A DNA stretch of 64,000 nt from an uncultured Tateyamaria sp. GTDB taxonomy: Bacteria; Pseudomonadota; Alphaproteobacteria; Rhodobacterales; Rhodobacteraceae. Position numbers and translations under genes: made by a program. Where the stretch lies: positions 434,001 to 498,000 of the forward strand of contig NZ_CANLAG010000002.1 in NCBI RefSeq assembly GCF_947488715.1, written 5' to 3'. Numbering within the stretch: the stretch's first letter is position 1; every line of letters starts with the position of its first letter. Below the pieces are notes generated by a model that was not told the origin of the DNA, made no database searches, and saw only the letters and a program-made list of their open reading frames with translations. This document shows, piece after piece, positions 31,743-41,886 of the stretch.

Positions 31743-32339
31743 CTAGCTTGGAATACTCTCGTAGAGCGCAAACTCATCCGCGCATTTGCGGCGCAGTTTT
31801 TCCTCAACGTCAGGCGACAAAGACATCGGAACTGACGGTGACACATTGGCCCGGCCCAGATCGAACGACACGCCCAACCTGTCGGTCAGAAAGCCCTGCA
31901 GGCGCGCCTGGTCCTCGTAACGGAACAGGTGCGTGACCCCGACACCGTTGGGTTGCGTCTCCAGAAACTTCAACTGGCTGCCAACATCCGCAAAAGAGGG
32001 TTTTTTACCCTTCATATACGCTTGCACAAAGTCATCAAAACTCACATCATGCGTCGCGTTTGGCCGACCCGCCATAAACGGACGCTGCCGGTAACGCCAC
32101 CAACTGCCCAGCCAACTGATCGGCTCGCGCATCACGGCCATCAACTCCAACTCCACCTTGCACACATTCACAAACATCGGCCGCACAAAGCGATTGTACC
32201 GGTACACCGGCGCGTGTTTCAGCGTCGGCGGTTCCGAAATCACCATGTCCGCATGGTCGCGCAATGCATTCTCATAGGCGGTTGTCCCGGTTTTCGGCAC
32301 CGACAGAAACGCCAAATTCGCTTTGTAGAACACCAACAT
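31743..32339 (-). CDS. Sulfotransferase-like family protein
   Basis: A 198-residue protein beginning MLVFYKANLAFLSVPKTGTTAYE, where VPKTGTT is the phosphosulfate-binding loop of PAPS-dependent sulfotransferases. The 3'-phosphate region VMREPISWLGSWWRYR matches the R-x-P-x-x-W-x-x-S-x-x pattern. The rest is poorly conserved. Acceptor is unknown; in roseobacters such single genes are common and often linked to surface glycans. ATG 32339 is chosen over an upstream start at 32399 because the family N-terminus begins there. Its promoter region overlaps that of divergent recA. Confidence 0.72.
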   Translation of the reverse strand: MLVFYKANLAFLSVPKTGTTAYENALRDHADMVISEPPTLKHAPVYRYNRFVRPMFVNVCKVELELMAVMREPISWLGSWWRYRQRPFMAGRPNATHDVSFDDFVQAYMKGKKPSFADVGSQLKFLETQPNGVGVTHLFRYEDQARLQGFLTDRLGVSFDLGRANVSPSVPMSLSPDVEEKLRRKCADEFALYESIPS

Positions 32340-32431
32340 CTGCTGCGCCTCGTCATTTATTTGCCGCGGTGGGCCTTGCTGTAAACTACTCCTTAACACC
32401 TCACCGCAAAAGGTGGATGCAGAGAATTTTA

Positions 32432-32475
32432 TTGAAATGTTCCGGTTTTGATCTCATAAGGAACGCAACAGGAAC
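32432..32475 (+). promoter_or_regulatory. recA promoter with LexA (SOS) box
   Basis: GAACGCAACAGGAAC at 32461-32475 is a perfect GAAC-N7-GAAC, the alphaproteobacterial LexA site. A -35 TTGAAA (32432-32437) and -10 CATAAG (32455-32460) are 17 nt apart just before it, so LexA would block the start of transcription of recA. Confidence 0.85.
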
Positions 32476-32537
32476 ATCCGCGTGGATACAGCAACGATTG
32501 CTGCGCCTCTGCGGGTATGACACAAGGGACCAAATCA

Positions 32538-33620
32538 ATGGCAACGGCAGACCTTTTGACCATGACAGACAAAAAATCGGCAGACAAACAAAAGGCGCTG
32601 GACAGTGCCCTGGCCCAGATCGAACGCCAGTTCGGCAAGGGGTCGATCATGAAGCTGGGCGACGAGGGCGCCATTCAGGACATCAAGGCCAGCTCGACCG
32701 GTAGCCTGGGTCTGGACATCGCGCTTGGCATTGGCGGCCTGCCCATGGGGCGGATTGTCGAGATTTATGGCCCCGAATCCTCGGGCAAGACGACGCTGAC
32801 CCTGCACTGCGTCGCAGAACAGCAGAAGTCGGGCGGCGTGTGCGCCTTTGTGGATGCCGAACACGCGCTGGACCCGCAATATGCCAAAAAGCTGGGTGTG
32901 AACCTGGATGAGTTGCTGATTTCGCAGCCCGACACCGGCGAACAGGCGTTGGAAATCACGGACACGCTGGTCCGTTCCGGTGCGGTGAACATGGTCATCG
33001 TCGATTCGGTTGCAGCGCTGACACCCAAATCCGAACTCGAGGGTGACATGGGCGACAGCAGCGTTGGCGTCCAGGCCCGCCTGATGAGCCAGGCCATGCG
33101 CAAACTCACCGGTTCGATCAGCCGTTCGAACTGTATGGTCATCTTCATCAACCAGATCCGGATGAAAATCGGCGTCATGTTCGGCTCGCCCGAAACGACA
33201 ACCGGCGGCAACGCGCTGAAATTCTATTCCTCGGTCCGCCTCGACATCCGCCGCATTGGCGCTCTCAAGGACCGCGACGAGGTTGTCGGCAACGCCACCC
33301 GCGTCAAGGTTGTGAAAAACAAGGTCGCACCGCCGTTCAAGCAGGTTGAATTCGACATCATGTATGGCGAAGGCATCTCGAAAATGGGCGAACTGCTGGA
33401 CCTCGGCGTCAAGGCGGGCGTGGTCGAGAAATCAGGCTCTTGGTTCAGCTACGGCGACGAACGGATCGGGCAGGGGCGCGAAAATGCCAAGACGTTCCTC
33501 AAGGAAAACAGCCGCATTGCGCTGGACATCGAGGACAAGATTCGCGCTGCACACGGTCTCGATTTTGACATGCCCGAGGGCGAGAAAAAGGCGGATGACG
33601 ACGATATCCTCGAGGCATAA
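32538..33620 (+). CDS. recA: Recombinase RecA
   Basis: A 360-residue RecA, the DNA strand-exchange protein and activator of LexA cleavage. Walker A is GPESSGKTT, with [18 protein letters not shown] as Walker B and QALRK-type loop residues in [13 protein letters not shown]; the C-terminus is acidic. ATG 32538 is preferred because AAGGGA lies 8 nt before it and MATADLL is the Rhodobacter-type N-terminus; an in-frame ATG at 32517 is possible. It has a LexA box upstream and a hairpin terminator downstream, before alaS. Confidence 0.98.
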   Translation: MATADLLTMTDKKSADKQKALDSALAQIERQFGKGSIMKLGDEGAIQDIKASSTGSLGLDIALGIGGLPMGRIVEIYGPESSGKTTLTLHCVAEQQKSGGVCAFVDAEHALDPQYAKKLGVNLDELLISQPDTGEQALEITDTLVRSGAVNMVIVDSVAALTPKSELEGDMGDSSVGVQARLMSQAMRKLTGSISRSNCMVIFINQIRMKIGVMFGSPETTTGGNALKFYSSVRLDIRRIGALKDRDEVVGNATRVKVVKNKVAPPFKQVEFDIMYGEGISKMGELLDLGVKAGVVEKSGSWFSYGDERIGQGRENAKTFLKENSRIALDIEDKIRAAHGLDFDMPEGEKKADDDDILEA

Positions 33621-33650
33621 CGCCTGAGGTCCATCCGCATATCCATTGGA

Positions 33651-33685
33651 ACAGGGCGCCGCAGCATCGGCGCCCTGTTTCGTTT
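33651..33685 (+). terminator. Terminator of recA
   Basis: A perfect 10-bp stem ACAGGGCGCC / GGCGCCCTGT (33651-33660 and 33669-33678) with an 8-nt loop is followed by TTCGTTTG. Confidence 0.8.
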
Positions 33686-33748
33686 GTGGACACCACCGCG
33701 TCACAGGGCTATGTCAGGACGACCTTTCAGCCGCCTCGGATCACGCCC

Positions 33749-36403
33749 ATGCCATCGCTCAACGACATCCGCTCGACCTTCTTGAATTACTTTGAAAAAC
33801 AAGGGCATGCGGTGGTGCCTTCCAGCCCGCTGGTGCCGCGCAACGACCCCACCTTGATGTTCGTCAACTCGGGCATGGTGCAATTCAAGAACCTGTTCAC
33901 CGGGATCGAGCGGCGCGACTATGCCCGTGCGACCTCTGCGCAGAAATGCGTGCGCGCTGGCGGCAAGCACAACGACCTCGACAACGTGGGGTATACCGCC
34001 CGCCACCACACGTTTTTCGAGATGCTGGGCAACTTCAGCTTCGGCGACTACTTCAAACACGAGGCGATCCCGTTTGCGTGGAACCTGATTACAGGTGAGT
34101 TCGGCATCCCCAAGGAACGGCTATACGTCACAGTCTATCATACCGATGACGAAGCCTTTGAGATCTGGAAAAAGGTCGGCGTGCCCGAAGACCGGATCAT
34201 CCGCATCGCCACTTCCGACAACTTTTGGCAAATGGGGCCAACCGGTCCGTGCGGGCCTTGCACCGAGATTTTCTATGATCATGGCGACCACATCTGGGGT
34301 GGCCCTCCCGGCAGCCCCGAAGAGGACGGCGACCGGTTCATCGAAATCTGGAACATCGTTTTCATGCAAAACGAACAGTTCGAAGATGGCTCGATGGTCG
34401 ACCTCGCCATGCAGTCGATCGACACCGGCATGGGGCTGGAACGGATTGGCGCGCTCTTGCAGGGCAGCCACGACAACTACGACACGGACCTGTTCAAATC
34501 GCTGATCGAGGCGTCGGCGGATGTCACGGGTATGGACCCGTACGGCGATCACAACGTGCATCACCGGGTGATTGCGGACCACTTGCGCTCGACCTCGTTT
34601 CTGATTGCGGATGGCGTGATGCCGTCCAATGACGGGCGGGGCTATGTCCTGCGCCGGATCATGCGCCGCGCCATGCGCCACGCCCACCTGTTGGGGGCCA
34701 AGGACCCGGTGATGTACCAACTGGTGCCCGCGCTGGTGCGCCAGATGGGGGCGGCCTATCCCGAACTGGGGCAGGCGCAGGGGCTGATCACAGAGACGCT
34801 GCAAGCCGAAGAAACGCGGTTCAAGCAGACGCTCGACCGTGGGCTCAAACTGCTGGACGACGAGGTCAGCGGCTTGCCCGAGGGCGGAGAGCTGCCCGGT
34901 GCGGCGGCATTCAAGCTCTATGACACCTACGGGTTCCCGCTCGATCTGACGCAGGACGCGCTGCGTGAGCGTGGTCTTGGTGTGGACACGGACGGCTTTG
35001 ACGCGGCCATGGCCGAACAAAAAGCCAAGGCACGCGCGGCGTGGTCGGGCTCTGGCGAGGCAGCGGATGCGACCGTTTGGTTCGACGTGGCCGAAACCGG
35101 CGGCACCACGGATTTTCTGGGCTATGACACCGAAACCGCTGAGGGCCAAATCACCGCGTTGGTTATCGACGGGGTGCAAGGCGACGTGGCCGAGGCCGGA
35201 ACAACCGTTCAGATCGCTCTGAACCAGACCCCGTTTTACGCCGAAAGCGGTGGTCAGGTTGGCGATACCGGTCAGATCCGCACCGACACCGGCACGGCTG
35301 AAGTGACAGGCACGGTCAAGACTGCAGACGTCGTTGTGCATCTGGCGAAGGTGACAAAAGGTAATCTTACCAAAGGACAAGCAGCGGTTCTTGAAGTTGA
35401 CCCGACGCGCCGCTCCGCCATCCGCGCCAACCACTCTGCGACGCACCTGTTGCACGAGGCCCTGCGCGGCGCTCTGGGCGATCATGTGGCCCAACGCGGG
35501 TCGCTCAATGCGCCCGACCGTCTGCGCTTTGACTTTAGCCATGGAAAGGCGCTGAGCGCGGATGAACTGGCGCAGGTCGAGGCAGAGGTGAACGCCTATA
35601 TCCGCCAGAACGGCGCAGTCGAAACCCGGATCATGACGCCGGACGATGCGCGTGCCTTGGGGGCGCAGGCGCTCTTTGGCGAGAAATACGGCGACGAGGT
35701 GCGCGTGGTGTCGATGGGCACGCAAGCGGGTTCGGGCAAGGGCACGGGCGGCGATACCTATTCGCTCGAGCTCTGCGGCGGCACGCATGTGCGGCAGACC
35801 GGCGACATCGGCGCCTTTGTCACCCTTGGCGACAGTGCCTCCAGTGCAGGCGTGCGCCGGATCGAGGCGTTGACCGGGCAGGCGGCGATGGACCACCTGC
35901 GCGCTCAGGATCAAGTGCTGTCCGAGGTTGCGGGGGCGCTCAAGGCGCAAACGCAGGACGTCCCGGCGCGGATCAAGACGCTGCTGGACGAACGCAAGGC
36001 CCTGACCGCCGAGGTGGCGCAGCTGCGCCGTGAGCTGGCAATGTCAGGCGGCAGCCAAGCGGCACCAGAGGCCGAAGATGTCGCAGGAACGCCGTTTCTG
36101 GCGCAGGTCCTGCAGGGTGTCACGGGCAAGGATTTGCCAGCACTCATCGACGCGCAGAAGCAAAGCCTCGGCACAGGCGCAATCCTGTTGATTGCCGAAG
36201 CGGACGGCAAAGTGGCCGTGGCCGCAGGGGTCACCGCAGACAAGGTGGACACGGTAAGCGCGGTCGATCTGGTCAAGGCGGCCGTGGTCGAATTGGGCGG
36301 CAAGGGCGGCGGTGGCCGTCCGGACATGGCGCAGGGTGGCGCCAAGGACGCAAGCAACGCGGATGCCGCCATCGCAGCCGCAAAATCCGTTATGGGAGGA
36401 TAA
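33749..36403 (+). CDS. alaS: Alanyl-tRNA synthetase
   Basis: An 884-residue class II synthetase that charges tRNA-Ala and edits mischarged Ser or Gly. The N-terminal [18 protein letters not shown], the zinc-binding editing site [13 protein letters not shown] plus [15 protein letters not shown], and the C-terminal [15 protein letters not shown] are all present. ATG 33749 matches the family N-terminus; an in-frame start at 33686 overlaps the recA terminator. The DUF1330 gene follows after 1 nt. Confidence 0.97.
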   Translation: MPSLNDIRSTFLNYFEKQGHAVVPSSPLVPRNDPTLMFVNSGMVQFKNLFTGIERRDYARATSAQKCVRAGGKHNDLDNVGYTARHHTFFEMLGNFSFGDYFKHEAIPFAWNLITGEFGIPKERLYVTVYHTDDEAFEIWKKVGVPEDRIIRIATSDNFWQMGPTGPCGPCTEIFYDHGDHIWGGPPGSPEEDGDRFIEIWNIVFMQNEQFEDGSMVDLAMQSIDTGMGLERIGALLQGSHDNYDTDLFKSLIEASADVTGMDPYGDHNVHHRVIADHLRSTSFLIADGVMPSNDGRGYVLRRIMRRAMRHAHLLGAKDPVMYQLVPALVRQMGAAYPELGQAQGLITETLQAEETRFKQTLDRGLKLLDDEVSGLPEGGELPGAAAFKLYDTYGFPLDLTQDALRERGLGVDTDGFDAAMAEQKAKARAAWSGSGEAADATVWFDVAETGGTTDFLGYDTETAEGQITALVIDGVQGDVAEAGTTVQIALNQTPFYAESGGQVGDTGQIRTDTGTAEVTGTVKTADVVVHLAKVTKGNLTKGQAAVLEVDPTRRSAIRANHSATHLLHEALRGALGDHVAQRGSLNAPDRLRFDFSHGKALSADELAQVEAEVNAYIRQNGAVETRIMTPDDARALGAQALFGEKYGDEVRVVSMGTQAGSGKGTGGDTYSLELCGGTHVRQTGDIGAFVTLGDSASSAGVRRIEALTGQAAMDHLRAQDQVLSEVAGALKAQTQDVPARIKTLLDERKALTAEVAQLRRELAMSGGSQAAPEAEDVAGTPFLAQVLQGVTGKDLPALIDAQKQSLGTGAILLIAEADGKVAVAAGVTADKVDTVSAVDLVKAAVVELGGKGGGGRPDMAQGGAKDASNADAAIAAAKSVMGG

Positions 36404-36404
36404 G

Positions 36405-36692
36405 ATGCCAGCACTCTGGATCGCACACGTCACTGTCACCGACGAAGAGGCGTACAAGAAATACGCCGCCGGCGCGACAGTCGCCATCGCAGAACATGGC
36501 GGGACGTTTATCGCCCGTGGTGGACGCTACGTGCAGCTTGAAGGCAAGGACCGCCCGCGTAACGTCGTGGCGCGGTTTCCTGACGTGGAAACAGCGGAAA
36601 AATGCTACCACTCAGCCGCCTATCAGGCCGCTTTGGAGCACGCGCGCGGCGCCTCCGAACGCGAACTGCTCATCGTCGAAACCTCAGAATAG
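36405..36692 (+). CDS. DUF1330 domain protein
   Basis: A 95-residue protein of the DUF1330 family, a ferredoxin-like alpha/beta fold that forms dimers and whose biochemical role is unknown. Family features are LWIAHVTVTDEEAYKKYA, a central FIARGGRYVQLEG and YHSAAYQAALEHARGAS. ATG 36405 lies 1 nt after the alaS stop and GGGAGGA precedes it, so it is co-transcribed with alaS. Confidence 0.88.
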   Translation: MPALWIAHVTVTDEEAYKKYAAGATVAIAEHGGTFIARGGRYVQLEGKDRPRNVVARFPDVETAEKCYHSAAYQAALEHARGASERELLIVETSE

Positions 36693-36726
36693 CAAAAAAA
36701 AAGTAACCGCCCGAAACCGGCGACTG

Positions 36727-36771
36727 CTTCATTGTTCTCGAAATATGCCGGGGTCCGGGGCAGCGCCCCGG
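36727..36771 (-). repeat. Dispersed intergenic element, copy B, with GC hairpin
   Basis: On the minus strand a stem CCGGGGC / GCCCCGG with loop GCT (36771-36755) is followed by ACCCCGG and the core CATATTT-CGA-GAACAATGAAG (36747-36727). It fills the gap between convergent DUF1330 and typA, so the hairpin may also terminate typA. Confidence 0.65.
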
Positions 36772-36778
36772 TCTGCCC

Positions 36779-38596
36779 TCAGGACGCGCGGGCCATCCGC
36801 TTGCGCTCGTGCGGGTCCAGATAGCGCTTGCGCAACCGGATCGCATTGGGTGTGACTTCCACCAGCTCGTCGTCATCGATATAGGCAATCGCCTCTTCCA
36901 GCGACAGCGTGATGGGCGTGGTCAGGCGGACCGCTTCGTCGGTGCCGCTTGCGCGCACGTTGGTCAGCTTTTTGCCCTTCAGCGGGTTCACTTCCAGGTC
37001 ATTCTCACGGCTGTGCTCGCCGATCACCATGCCCGTATAGACATCCGCCTGCGCACCAATGAACATGCGCCCACGCTCCTCGAGGTTCCACAGCGCAAAG
37101 GCCACCGACTGTCCGTTCTCCATCGAGATGAGAACACCTGCACGACGGCCCGGAATGGCCCCTTTGTGCGGCGCCCACTCGTGAAACACCCGGTTCAGCA
37201 CGCCAGTGCCGCGCGTGTCGGTCAGGAACTCACCGTGATAGCCGATCAGCCCGCGCGACGGCACATGTGCCACGATGCGCGTCTTGCCCGCACCCGCCGG
37301 TTTCATCTCGACCAGGTTGCCCTTGCGTGCGCCGGTGATCTTTTCGATCACAGCGCCCGAGTATTCGTCGTCCACGTCAATCGTCGCCTCTTCGATGGGC
37401 TCGTGACGCACGCCGTCGATCTCTTGGAACAGCACTTGCGGACGCGAGATCGACAATTCGAACCCTTCGCGGCGCATGTTTTCGATCAAAACACCCATCT
37501 GCAATTCGCCGCGGCCCGCCACTTCAAAGGCGTCGCCGCCGGGGGTGTCGGTGATCTTGATCGCGACGTTTGATTCCGCCTCTTTCATCAACCGGTCACG
37601 GATGACGCGGGACTGCACCTTTTTGCCGTCACGGCCCGCCAGAGGCGAGTCGTTGATGCCAAATGTAACGGTGATGGTTGGCGGATCGATGGGCTGTGCG
37701 GGCAGAGCCTCGGACACCGATGGGGCGACGATGGAATCGGCCACGGTCGCTTTGGACATGCCCGCAAGCGTGACGATGTCGCCCGCCTCGGCCAGATCAA
37801 TGGGCTGCTGACCCAGACCGCGGAACGCGAGGATCTTGGTGCAGCGGAAGTTTTCGATCAGGCTGCCGTCACGGCTCAGGGCCTTGACGGTTTCGCCTGC
37901 TTTCAACGTACCGCTTTCAACGCGGCCCGTCAGAATACGACCGATGAACGGGTCAGAGCCCAATGTGGTCGCCAGCATGCGGAACGGCTCGTCGCGTGCA
38001 GCCACCTGTGCAGGCGCAGGCACGTGATCCACGATCAGGTCGAACAGTGCGGTCAGGTCCTTGCGCGGCCCGTCCAGCTCCATATCGGCCCAGCCTGAGC
38101 GGCCAGAGGCATACATGGCCGGGAAATCCAGCTGATTGTCGTCTGCGCCAAGGTTGGCAAAGAGGTCAAAACACTCGTCCAGCGCCCGGTCAGGTTCCGC
38201 GTCGGGCTTGTCCACCTTGTTCAGCACCACAATCGGGCGCAGGCCCAGCGCCAGCGCCTTCGAGGTCACGAATTTGGTCTGCGGCATCGGCCCTTCGGCG
38301 GCATCCACCAGCAACACAACACCATCCACCATCGACAGGATGCGCTCGACCTCACCGCCGAAATCGGCGTGACCGGGCGTGTCCACAATGTTGATGCGCG
38401 TGTCTTTCCACTCCACCGACGTGGCCTTGGCCAGGATCGTGATGCCCCGCTCGCGTTCCAGGTCGTTGCTGTCCATGGCGCGCTCGGTGGTCGCCTGGTT
38501 TTCACGGTAGGTGCCCGACTGCTTCAGCAGCTCGTCCACCAGCGTGGTTTTGCCGTGGTCGACGTGGGCGATGATGGCGATGTTGCGCAGATCCAT
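36779..38596 (-). CDS. typA: Ribosome-associated translational GTPase TypA/BipA
   Basis: A 605-residue translation-factor GTPase. G1 is [10 protein letters not shown]2 region RERGITI, G3 [15 protein letters not shown]4 NKVD; EF-G-like domains III and V and the TypA-specific C-terminal domain follow ([27 protein letters not shown]). BipA helps 50S assembly and growth under stress or cold. It is transcribed alone, ending at the dispersed element. Confidence 0.96.
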   Translation of the reverse strand: MDLRNIAIIAHVDHGKTTLVDELLKQSGTYRENQATTERAMDSNDLERERGITILAKATSVEWKDTRINIVDTPGHADFGGEVERILSMVDGVVLLVDAAEGPMPQTKFVTSKALALGLRPIVVLNKVDKPDAEPDRALDECFDLFANLGADDNQLDFPAMYASGRSGWADMELDGPRKDLTALFDLIVDHVPAPAQVAARDEPFRMLATTLGSDPFIGRILTGRVESGTLKAGETVKALSRDGSLIENFRCTKILAFRGLGQQPIDLAEAGDIVTLAGMSKATVADSIVAPSVSEALPAQPIDPPTITVTFGINDSPLAGRDGKKVQSRVIRDRLMKEAESNVAIKITDTPGGDAFEVAGRGELQMGVLIENMRREGFELSISRPQVLFQEIDGVRHEPIEEATIDVDDEYSGAVIEKITGARKGNLVEMKPAGAGKTRIVAHVPSRGLIGYHGEFLTDTRGTGVLNRVFHEWAPHKGAIPGRRAGVLISMENGQSVAFALWNLEERGRMFIGAQADVYTGMVIGEHSRENDLEVNPLKGKKLTNVRASGTDEAVRLTTPITLSLEEAIAYIDDDELVEVTPNAIRLRKRYLDPHERKRMARAS

Positions 38597-38655
38597 TGAC
38601 GGGCCTCATGAGTTGTTGCCCGGCCCATATAGCGCCGCAATGCAGAATGGAAGGT

Positions 38656-38991
38656 CTAGTGTGTCGCAGAGTTCGAGAAGAGTTGGATCACGACAATCCC
38701 GCCGATGATCATTCCCAGCCCAAGCAGCGCGGCAAGGTCCAGCGTCTGGCCAAACACGGCAAAGCCGATCACCGCAATCAACACGATCCCCAATCCCGAC
38801 CACAGCGCATAGGCGATGCCCACGGGGATGTATTTCAGCGCGACACCCAGAAAATAGAACGCCACGGCATAGGCAATCACCACCAAAACTGTCGGGCCCA
38901 GACGGGTGAACTGGTTGCTGGCCTGCAATGCTGTGGTGCCAATCGTTTCGGCGGCCACCGCGATGACAAGGTAAACATAGTGCAGAGGCAT
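38656..38991 (-). CDS. Small multidrug resistance (SMR) family transporter
   Basis: A 111-residue inner-membrane protein with four hydrophobic helices. The membrane glutamate essential for SMR proton/drug exchange is present near residue 15 in AAETIGTTALQAS, followed by YAVAFYFLGVALKYIPVGIAYALWSG (in part), the classical SMR signature. EmrE-like drug/cation export is likely. It lies between typA and an Lrp-type regulator on the same strand, 13 nt downstream of the latter, and could be regulated by it. Confidence 0.92.
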   Translation of the reverse strand: MPLHYVYLVIAVAAETIGTTALQASNQFTRLGPTVLVVIAYAVAFYFLGVALKYIPVGIAYALWSGLGIVLIAVIGFAVFGQTLDLAALLGLGMIIGGIVVIQLFSNSATH

Positions 38992-39004
38992 GGCGCGTCC
39001 TTTG

Positions 39005-39463
39005 TTACAGGGGCAGGGCGGTGCTGTCCTTGATCTCTTCCATCACGAAACTGGCAGAGACATCGGCAATCGGCACCTGGGCGATCAGTTGTTGATAAAG
39101 CGTGTCGTATCCGGCCATGTCCGCGACCCGCGCCCGGATCAGGTAATCCAGATCACCAGTCATGCGGTAGACACTCAGGATGCCGGGCAATGTGCGCGTC
39201 GCACGGTTAAAGCGGACCTGCCAGTCGGGATCATGGCTGTGCGCGCGGATCTGCATGAACACCATCAGGCCCAGACCCACCGCTGCCGGATCAATCAGAG
39301 CGACACGGCCCTTGATCACACCGGCGTCTTCCAGCGCCTTGACCCGGCGCCAGCAGGCATTGCGCGACAGGGCCACACGCTCTCCCAACCGGTCGAGGGA
39401 CATGGACGCATCTTGTTGCAATTCGCGCAGTATCTTGGCGTCTATCGTGTCAAACGTCTCCAT
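39005..39463 (-). CDS. Lrp/AsnC family transcriptional regulator
   Basis: A 152-residue regulator with an N-terminal helix-turn-helix (DTIDAKILRELQQDASMSLDRLGERVALSRNACWRRV, in part) and a C-terminal RAM ligand-binding domain (VYRMTGDLDYLIRARVADM). Lrp/AsnC proteins usually sense amino acids. It precedes an SMR transporter gene and is divergent from DUF6356 across 114 nt, where the inverted pair CGTGGGA/TCCCACG (39476-39482 and 39529-39535) could be a binding site. Confidence 0.93.
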   Translation of the reverse strand: METFDTIDAKILRELQQDASMSLDRLGERVALSRNACWRRVKALEDAGVIKGRVALIDPAAVGLGLMVFMQIRAHSHDPDWQVRFNRATRTLPGILSVYRMTGDLDYLIRARVADMAGYDTLYQQLIAQVPIADVSASFVMEEIKDSTALPL

Positions 39464-39577
39464 GTTGGTGGGATACGTGGGATTTCATCTTCTCACAAGC
39501 CGGTTGGGTCACTGAAACAAAGATATCTTCCCACGCCCGCACCCCTACATTGACCGCAGACCAAGAGGAGAAACACA

Positions 39578-39784
39578 ATGCTGAGCCGCGTATTCCTGAC
39601 CCACCCCCGCAGTGTCGACGAAAGCTATGTCGAACACGCCCTGTTTGCCGGTCGTTTCGCCCTGCGCCTGTTTGGTGCCGCCGGTGCCGCGACGGTCCAC
39701 GCCGTGATCCCCGCCCTGTTTGAAAAGACCGCCGGGAACATGATCGCGGCGATGTACGACGACATCAAATCGCGGGGGCGCTGA
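39578..39784 (+). CDS. DUF6356 family small protein
   Basis: A 68-residue protein beginning MLSRVFLTHPRSVDESYVEHALFA, which matches the DUF6356 pattern of a short N-terminal HP-S-E-Y-EH motif, a single hydrophobic helix (FGAAGAATVHAVIPALF) and a basic end. Function unknown; probably membrane-bound. AAGAGGAG lies before the ATG. It is 3 nt upstream of the glutamine amidotransferase gene, and divergent from the Lrp regulator, which may control both. Confidence 0.75.
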   Translation: MLSRVFLTHPRSVDESYVEHALFAGRFALRLFGAAGAATVHAVIPALFEKTAGNMIAAMYDDIKSRGR

Positions 39785-39787
39785 CCG

Positions 39788-40579
39788 ATGTGCCGTTGGA
39801 GCGCTTATCTGGGGGACCCGATCTTTATGTCGGACGTCATCACCAGCCCGTGCCACTCGCTGATTGAACAGGCGAGTGCCGCGTCACAAAGCAAGACCTC
39901 GATCAACGCTGACGGCTTTGGCGTGGCCTGGTACGACCAACGGCCCGAGCCGGGGCTGTTTCGCGATGTGTTCCCGGCGTGGTCGGATGCCAATCTTGCG
40001 TCTCTCACCGATCAGGTGCGCGCGCCGCTTTTCATGGCGCATGTGCGCGCCTCGACCGAGACGGCAACCAGCCGCAACAACTGCCACCCCTTCGCCAGTG
40101 GCAACTGGAGCTTTATGCACAACGGCCAGATCAGCGACTTTGGCCAGTTCCGCAAATCCGCTGATATGTGCATCTCCGACGCGCTTTATCCCGACCGCAA
40201 AGGCGCCACCGACAGCGAGGCGCTGTTTCTCGTAGGCCTCAGCATGGGGCTGGCCGACGATCCGCTGCGCGGGCTGGAACGCGCCACCGCCGCGCTGACC
40301 GAGGCGGGGCAGGCGCATGGCTTTGACCCGCTTGTGCGCATGACCGTCGCCATGACCGATGGCAAACGGCTCTTTGCGGTGCGCTACGCGTCCGACAATC
40401 AGGCGCCGTCGCTCTACTACCGCTGGGACGACCGCACAAACGGCTGGTCGGTGGTCAGCGAACCCTACGATCAGGATGCCGAATGGCATGAGGTCCCCCA
40501 AGGCAGCTTTGTCACCTTCGAAGGGCGCACCCGCACCATTCTGCCATTTGCACCGCAGACGGCGGCGCTCGCCGCTTAA
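39788..40579 (+). CDS. Class II glutamine amidotransferase family protein
   Basis: A 263-residue Ntn-type amidotransferase. Cys2 after the initiator Met (MCRWSAYLG) is the expected nucleophile; [18 protein letters not shown] and [17 protein letters not shown] are the glutaminase motifs. The protein has no synthase domain. It resembles YafJ/EgtC-type enzymes, but no ergothioneine genes are adjacent, so the substrate is open. Its TAA stop overlaps the TAA stop of convergent icd through the palindrome TTAA. Confidence 0.88.
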   Translation: MCRWSAYLGDPIFMSDVITSPCHSLIEQASAASQSKTSINADGFGVAWYDQRPEPGLFRDVFPAWSDANLASLTDQVRAPLFMAHVRASTETATSRNNCHPFASGNWSFMHNGQISDFGQFRKSADMCISDALYPDRKGATDSEALFLVGLSMGLADDPLRGLERATAALTEAGQAHGFDPLVRMTVAMTDGKRLFAVRYASDNQAPSLYYRWDDRTNGWSVVSEPYDQDAEWHEVPQGSFVTFEGRTRTILPFAPQTAALAA

Positions 40580-41790
40580 CCGGCGAGGGCTTTGTTCAGG
40601 TTCTCGTCAATCTTTTCCAGGAACCCCATGGTGGTCAGCCACCCCTGATCGGGCCCAACCAGCAAGGCCAAATCTTTGGTCATGTGACCACTTTCGACGG
40701 TCTCCACGATCACCCGCTCCAGCGTCTCGGCAAAGGTGGTCAGCGCGTCATTGCCGTCCAGCTTGGCGCGGTGCTTCAGGCCCCCGGTCCAGGCATAGAT
40801 CGACGCGATCGAGTTGGTCGAGGTCTGCTCGCCCGCCTGATGCTGGCGGTAGTGGCGCGTAACGGTGCCGTGGGCCGCTTCGGCCTCCACTATCTTGCCA
40901 TCGGGCGTCATCAACTGGCTGGTCATCATGCCCAGTGACCCGAACCCCTGCGCCACAACATCCGACTGCACGTCGCCGTCATAGTTCTTGCAGGCCCAGA
41001 CAAATCCACCGTTCCACTTGATCGCACAGGCGACCATATCGTCGATCAAACGGTGCTCGTACCAGATGCCCGCCGCCTCGAATTGCTCTTTGAATTCAGC
41101 GTCATAGACCTCCTGGAAAACCTCGAGGAACCGCCCGTCGTATTGCTTGAGGATGGTGTTCTTGGTCGACAGATAGACCGGCCAGCCGAGGCTCAGACCA
41201 TAGTTGAACGACGCACGGGCAAAGTCATAGATCGACGGATCGATGTTATACATCGACATGAACACGCCCGCATCCTTGGCCTGATAAACCTCGTGCTCGA
41301 TCTCGGTGCCGTCCTCGCCCACGAATTTCATCGTCAAGGTGCCTGCACCGGGGAACTTCATGTCCGTCGCCTTGTACTGGTCGCCAAAGGCATGACGCCC
41401 GACCACAATGGGCTTGGTCCAACCGGGCACAAGCCGTGGCACGTTCTTGCAGATGATCGGCTGGCGGAAAATCACACCGCCCAGGATGTTGCGGATGGTG
41501 CCGTTGGGGCTGCGCCACATCTTCTTGAGGCCAAATTCCTCGACCCGCGCCTCGTCCGGCGTGATGGTGGCACATTTGACGGCCACACCCACCTCTTTCG
41601 TCTTTTCGGCGGCATCAATGGTGATCTGGTCGTTGGTTTCGTCACGTGCCTCGATGCCCAGATCGTAATAGAGCAGGTCGATATCCAGATAGGGCTCGAT
41701 CAGCTTTTTCTTGATGAAATCCCACATGATGCGGGTCATTTCGTCCCCGTCCATTTCGACGATGGGGTTTTCTACCTTGATCTTGGTCAT
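40576..41790 (-). CDS. icd: Isocitrate dehydrogenase (NADP+)
   Basis: A 404-residue enzyme of the eukaryote-like NADP-IDH class usual in alphaproteobacteria, converting isocitrate to 2-oxoglutarate in the TCA cycle. Motifs: [29 protein letters not shown] for substrate binding, and [22 protein letters not shown] for NADP. ATG 41790 follows AAGGACAAGG; an upstream in-frame ATG at 41811 has no ribosome site. A GTATAC repeat lies about 68-83 nt upstream. Convergent with the amidotransferase gene with overlapping stops. Confidence 0.97.
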   Translation of the reverse strand: MTKIKVENPIVEMDGDEMTRIMWDFIKKKLIEPYLDIDLLYYDLGIEARDETNDQITIDAAEKTKEVGVAVKCATITPDEARVEEFGLKKMWRSPNGTIRNILGGVIFRQPIICKNVPRLVPGWTKPIVVGRHAFGDQYKATDMKFPGAGTLTMKFVGEDGTEIEHEVYQAKDAGVFMSMYNIDPSIYDFARASFNYGLSLGWPVYLSTKNTILKQYDGRFLEVFQEVYDAEFKEQFEAAGIWYEHRLIDDMVACAIKWNGGFVWACKNYDGDVQSDVVAQGFGSLGMMTSQLMTPDGKIVEAEAAHGTVTRHYRQHQAGEQTSTNSIASIYAWTGGLKHRAKLDGNDALTTFAETLERVIVETVESGHMTKDLALLVGPDQGWLTTMGFLEKIDENLNKALAG

Positions 41791-41857
41791 GGACCTTGTC
41801 CTTTGCAGCACTGGTTTGCCTTCGCGCTTAGCGCGTTACGCCCCGTTTGGGAAGTCT

Positions 41858-41873
41858 GTATACAACGGTATAC
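41858..41873 (-). promoter_or_regulatory. Paired GTATAC palindromes upstream of icd
   Basis: GTATAC-AACG-GTATAC stands out in AT-rich DNA between icd and the HD-domain gene. TTGTATACAA-like palindromes are typical of FCD-type GntR regulators, so it may be an operator; a TATAGT on the minus strand beside it could be a -10 box. Confidence 0.35.
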
Positions 41874-41886
41874 TATATTTTACGGA

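Noticed and set aside
34121-35950. A 609-codon minus-strand frame
   Set aside because: Opposite alaS; composition typical of an antisense shadow.
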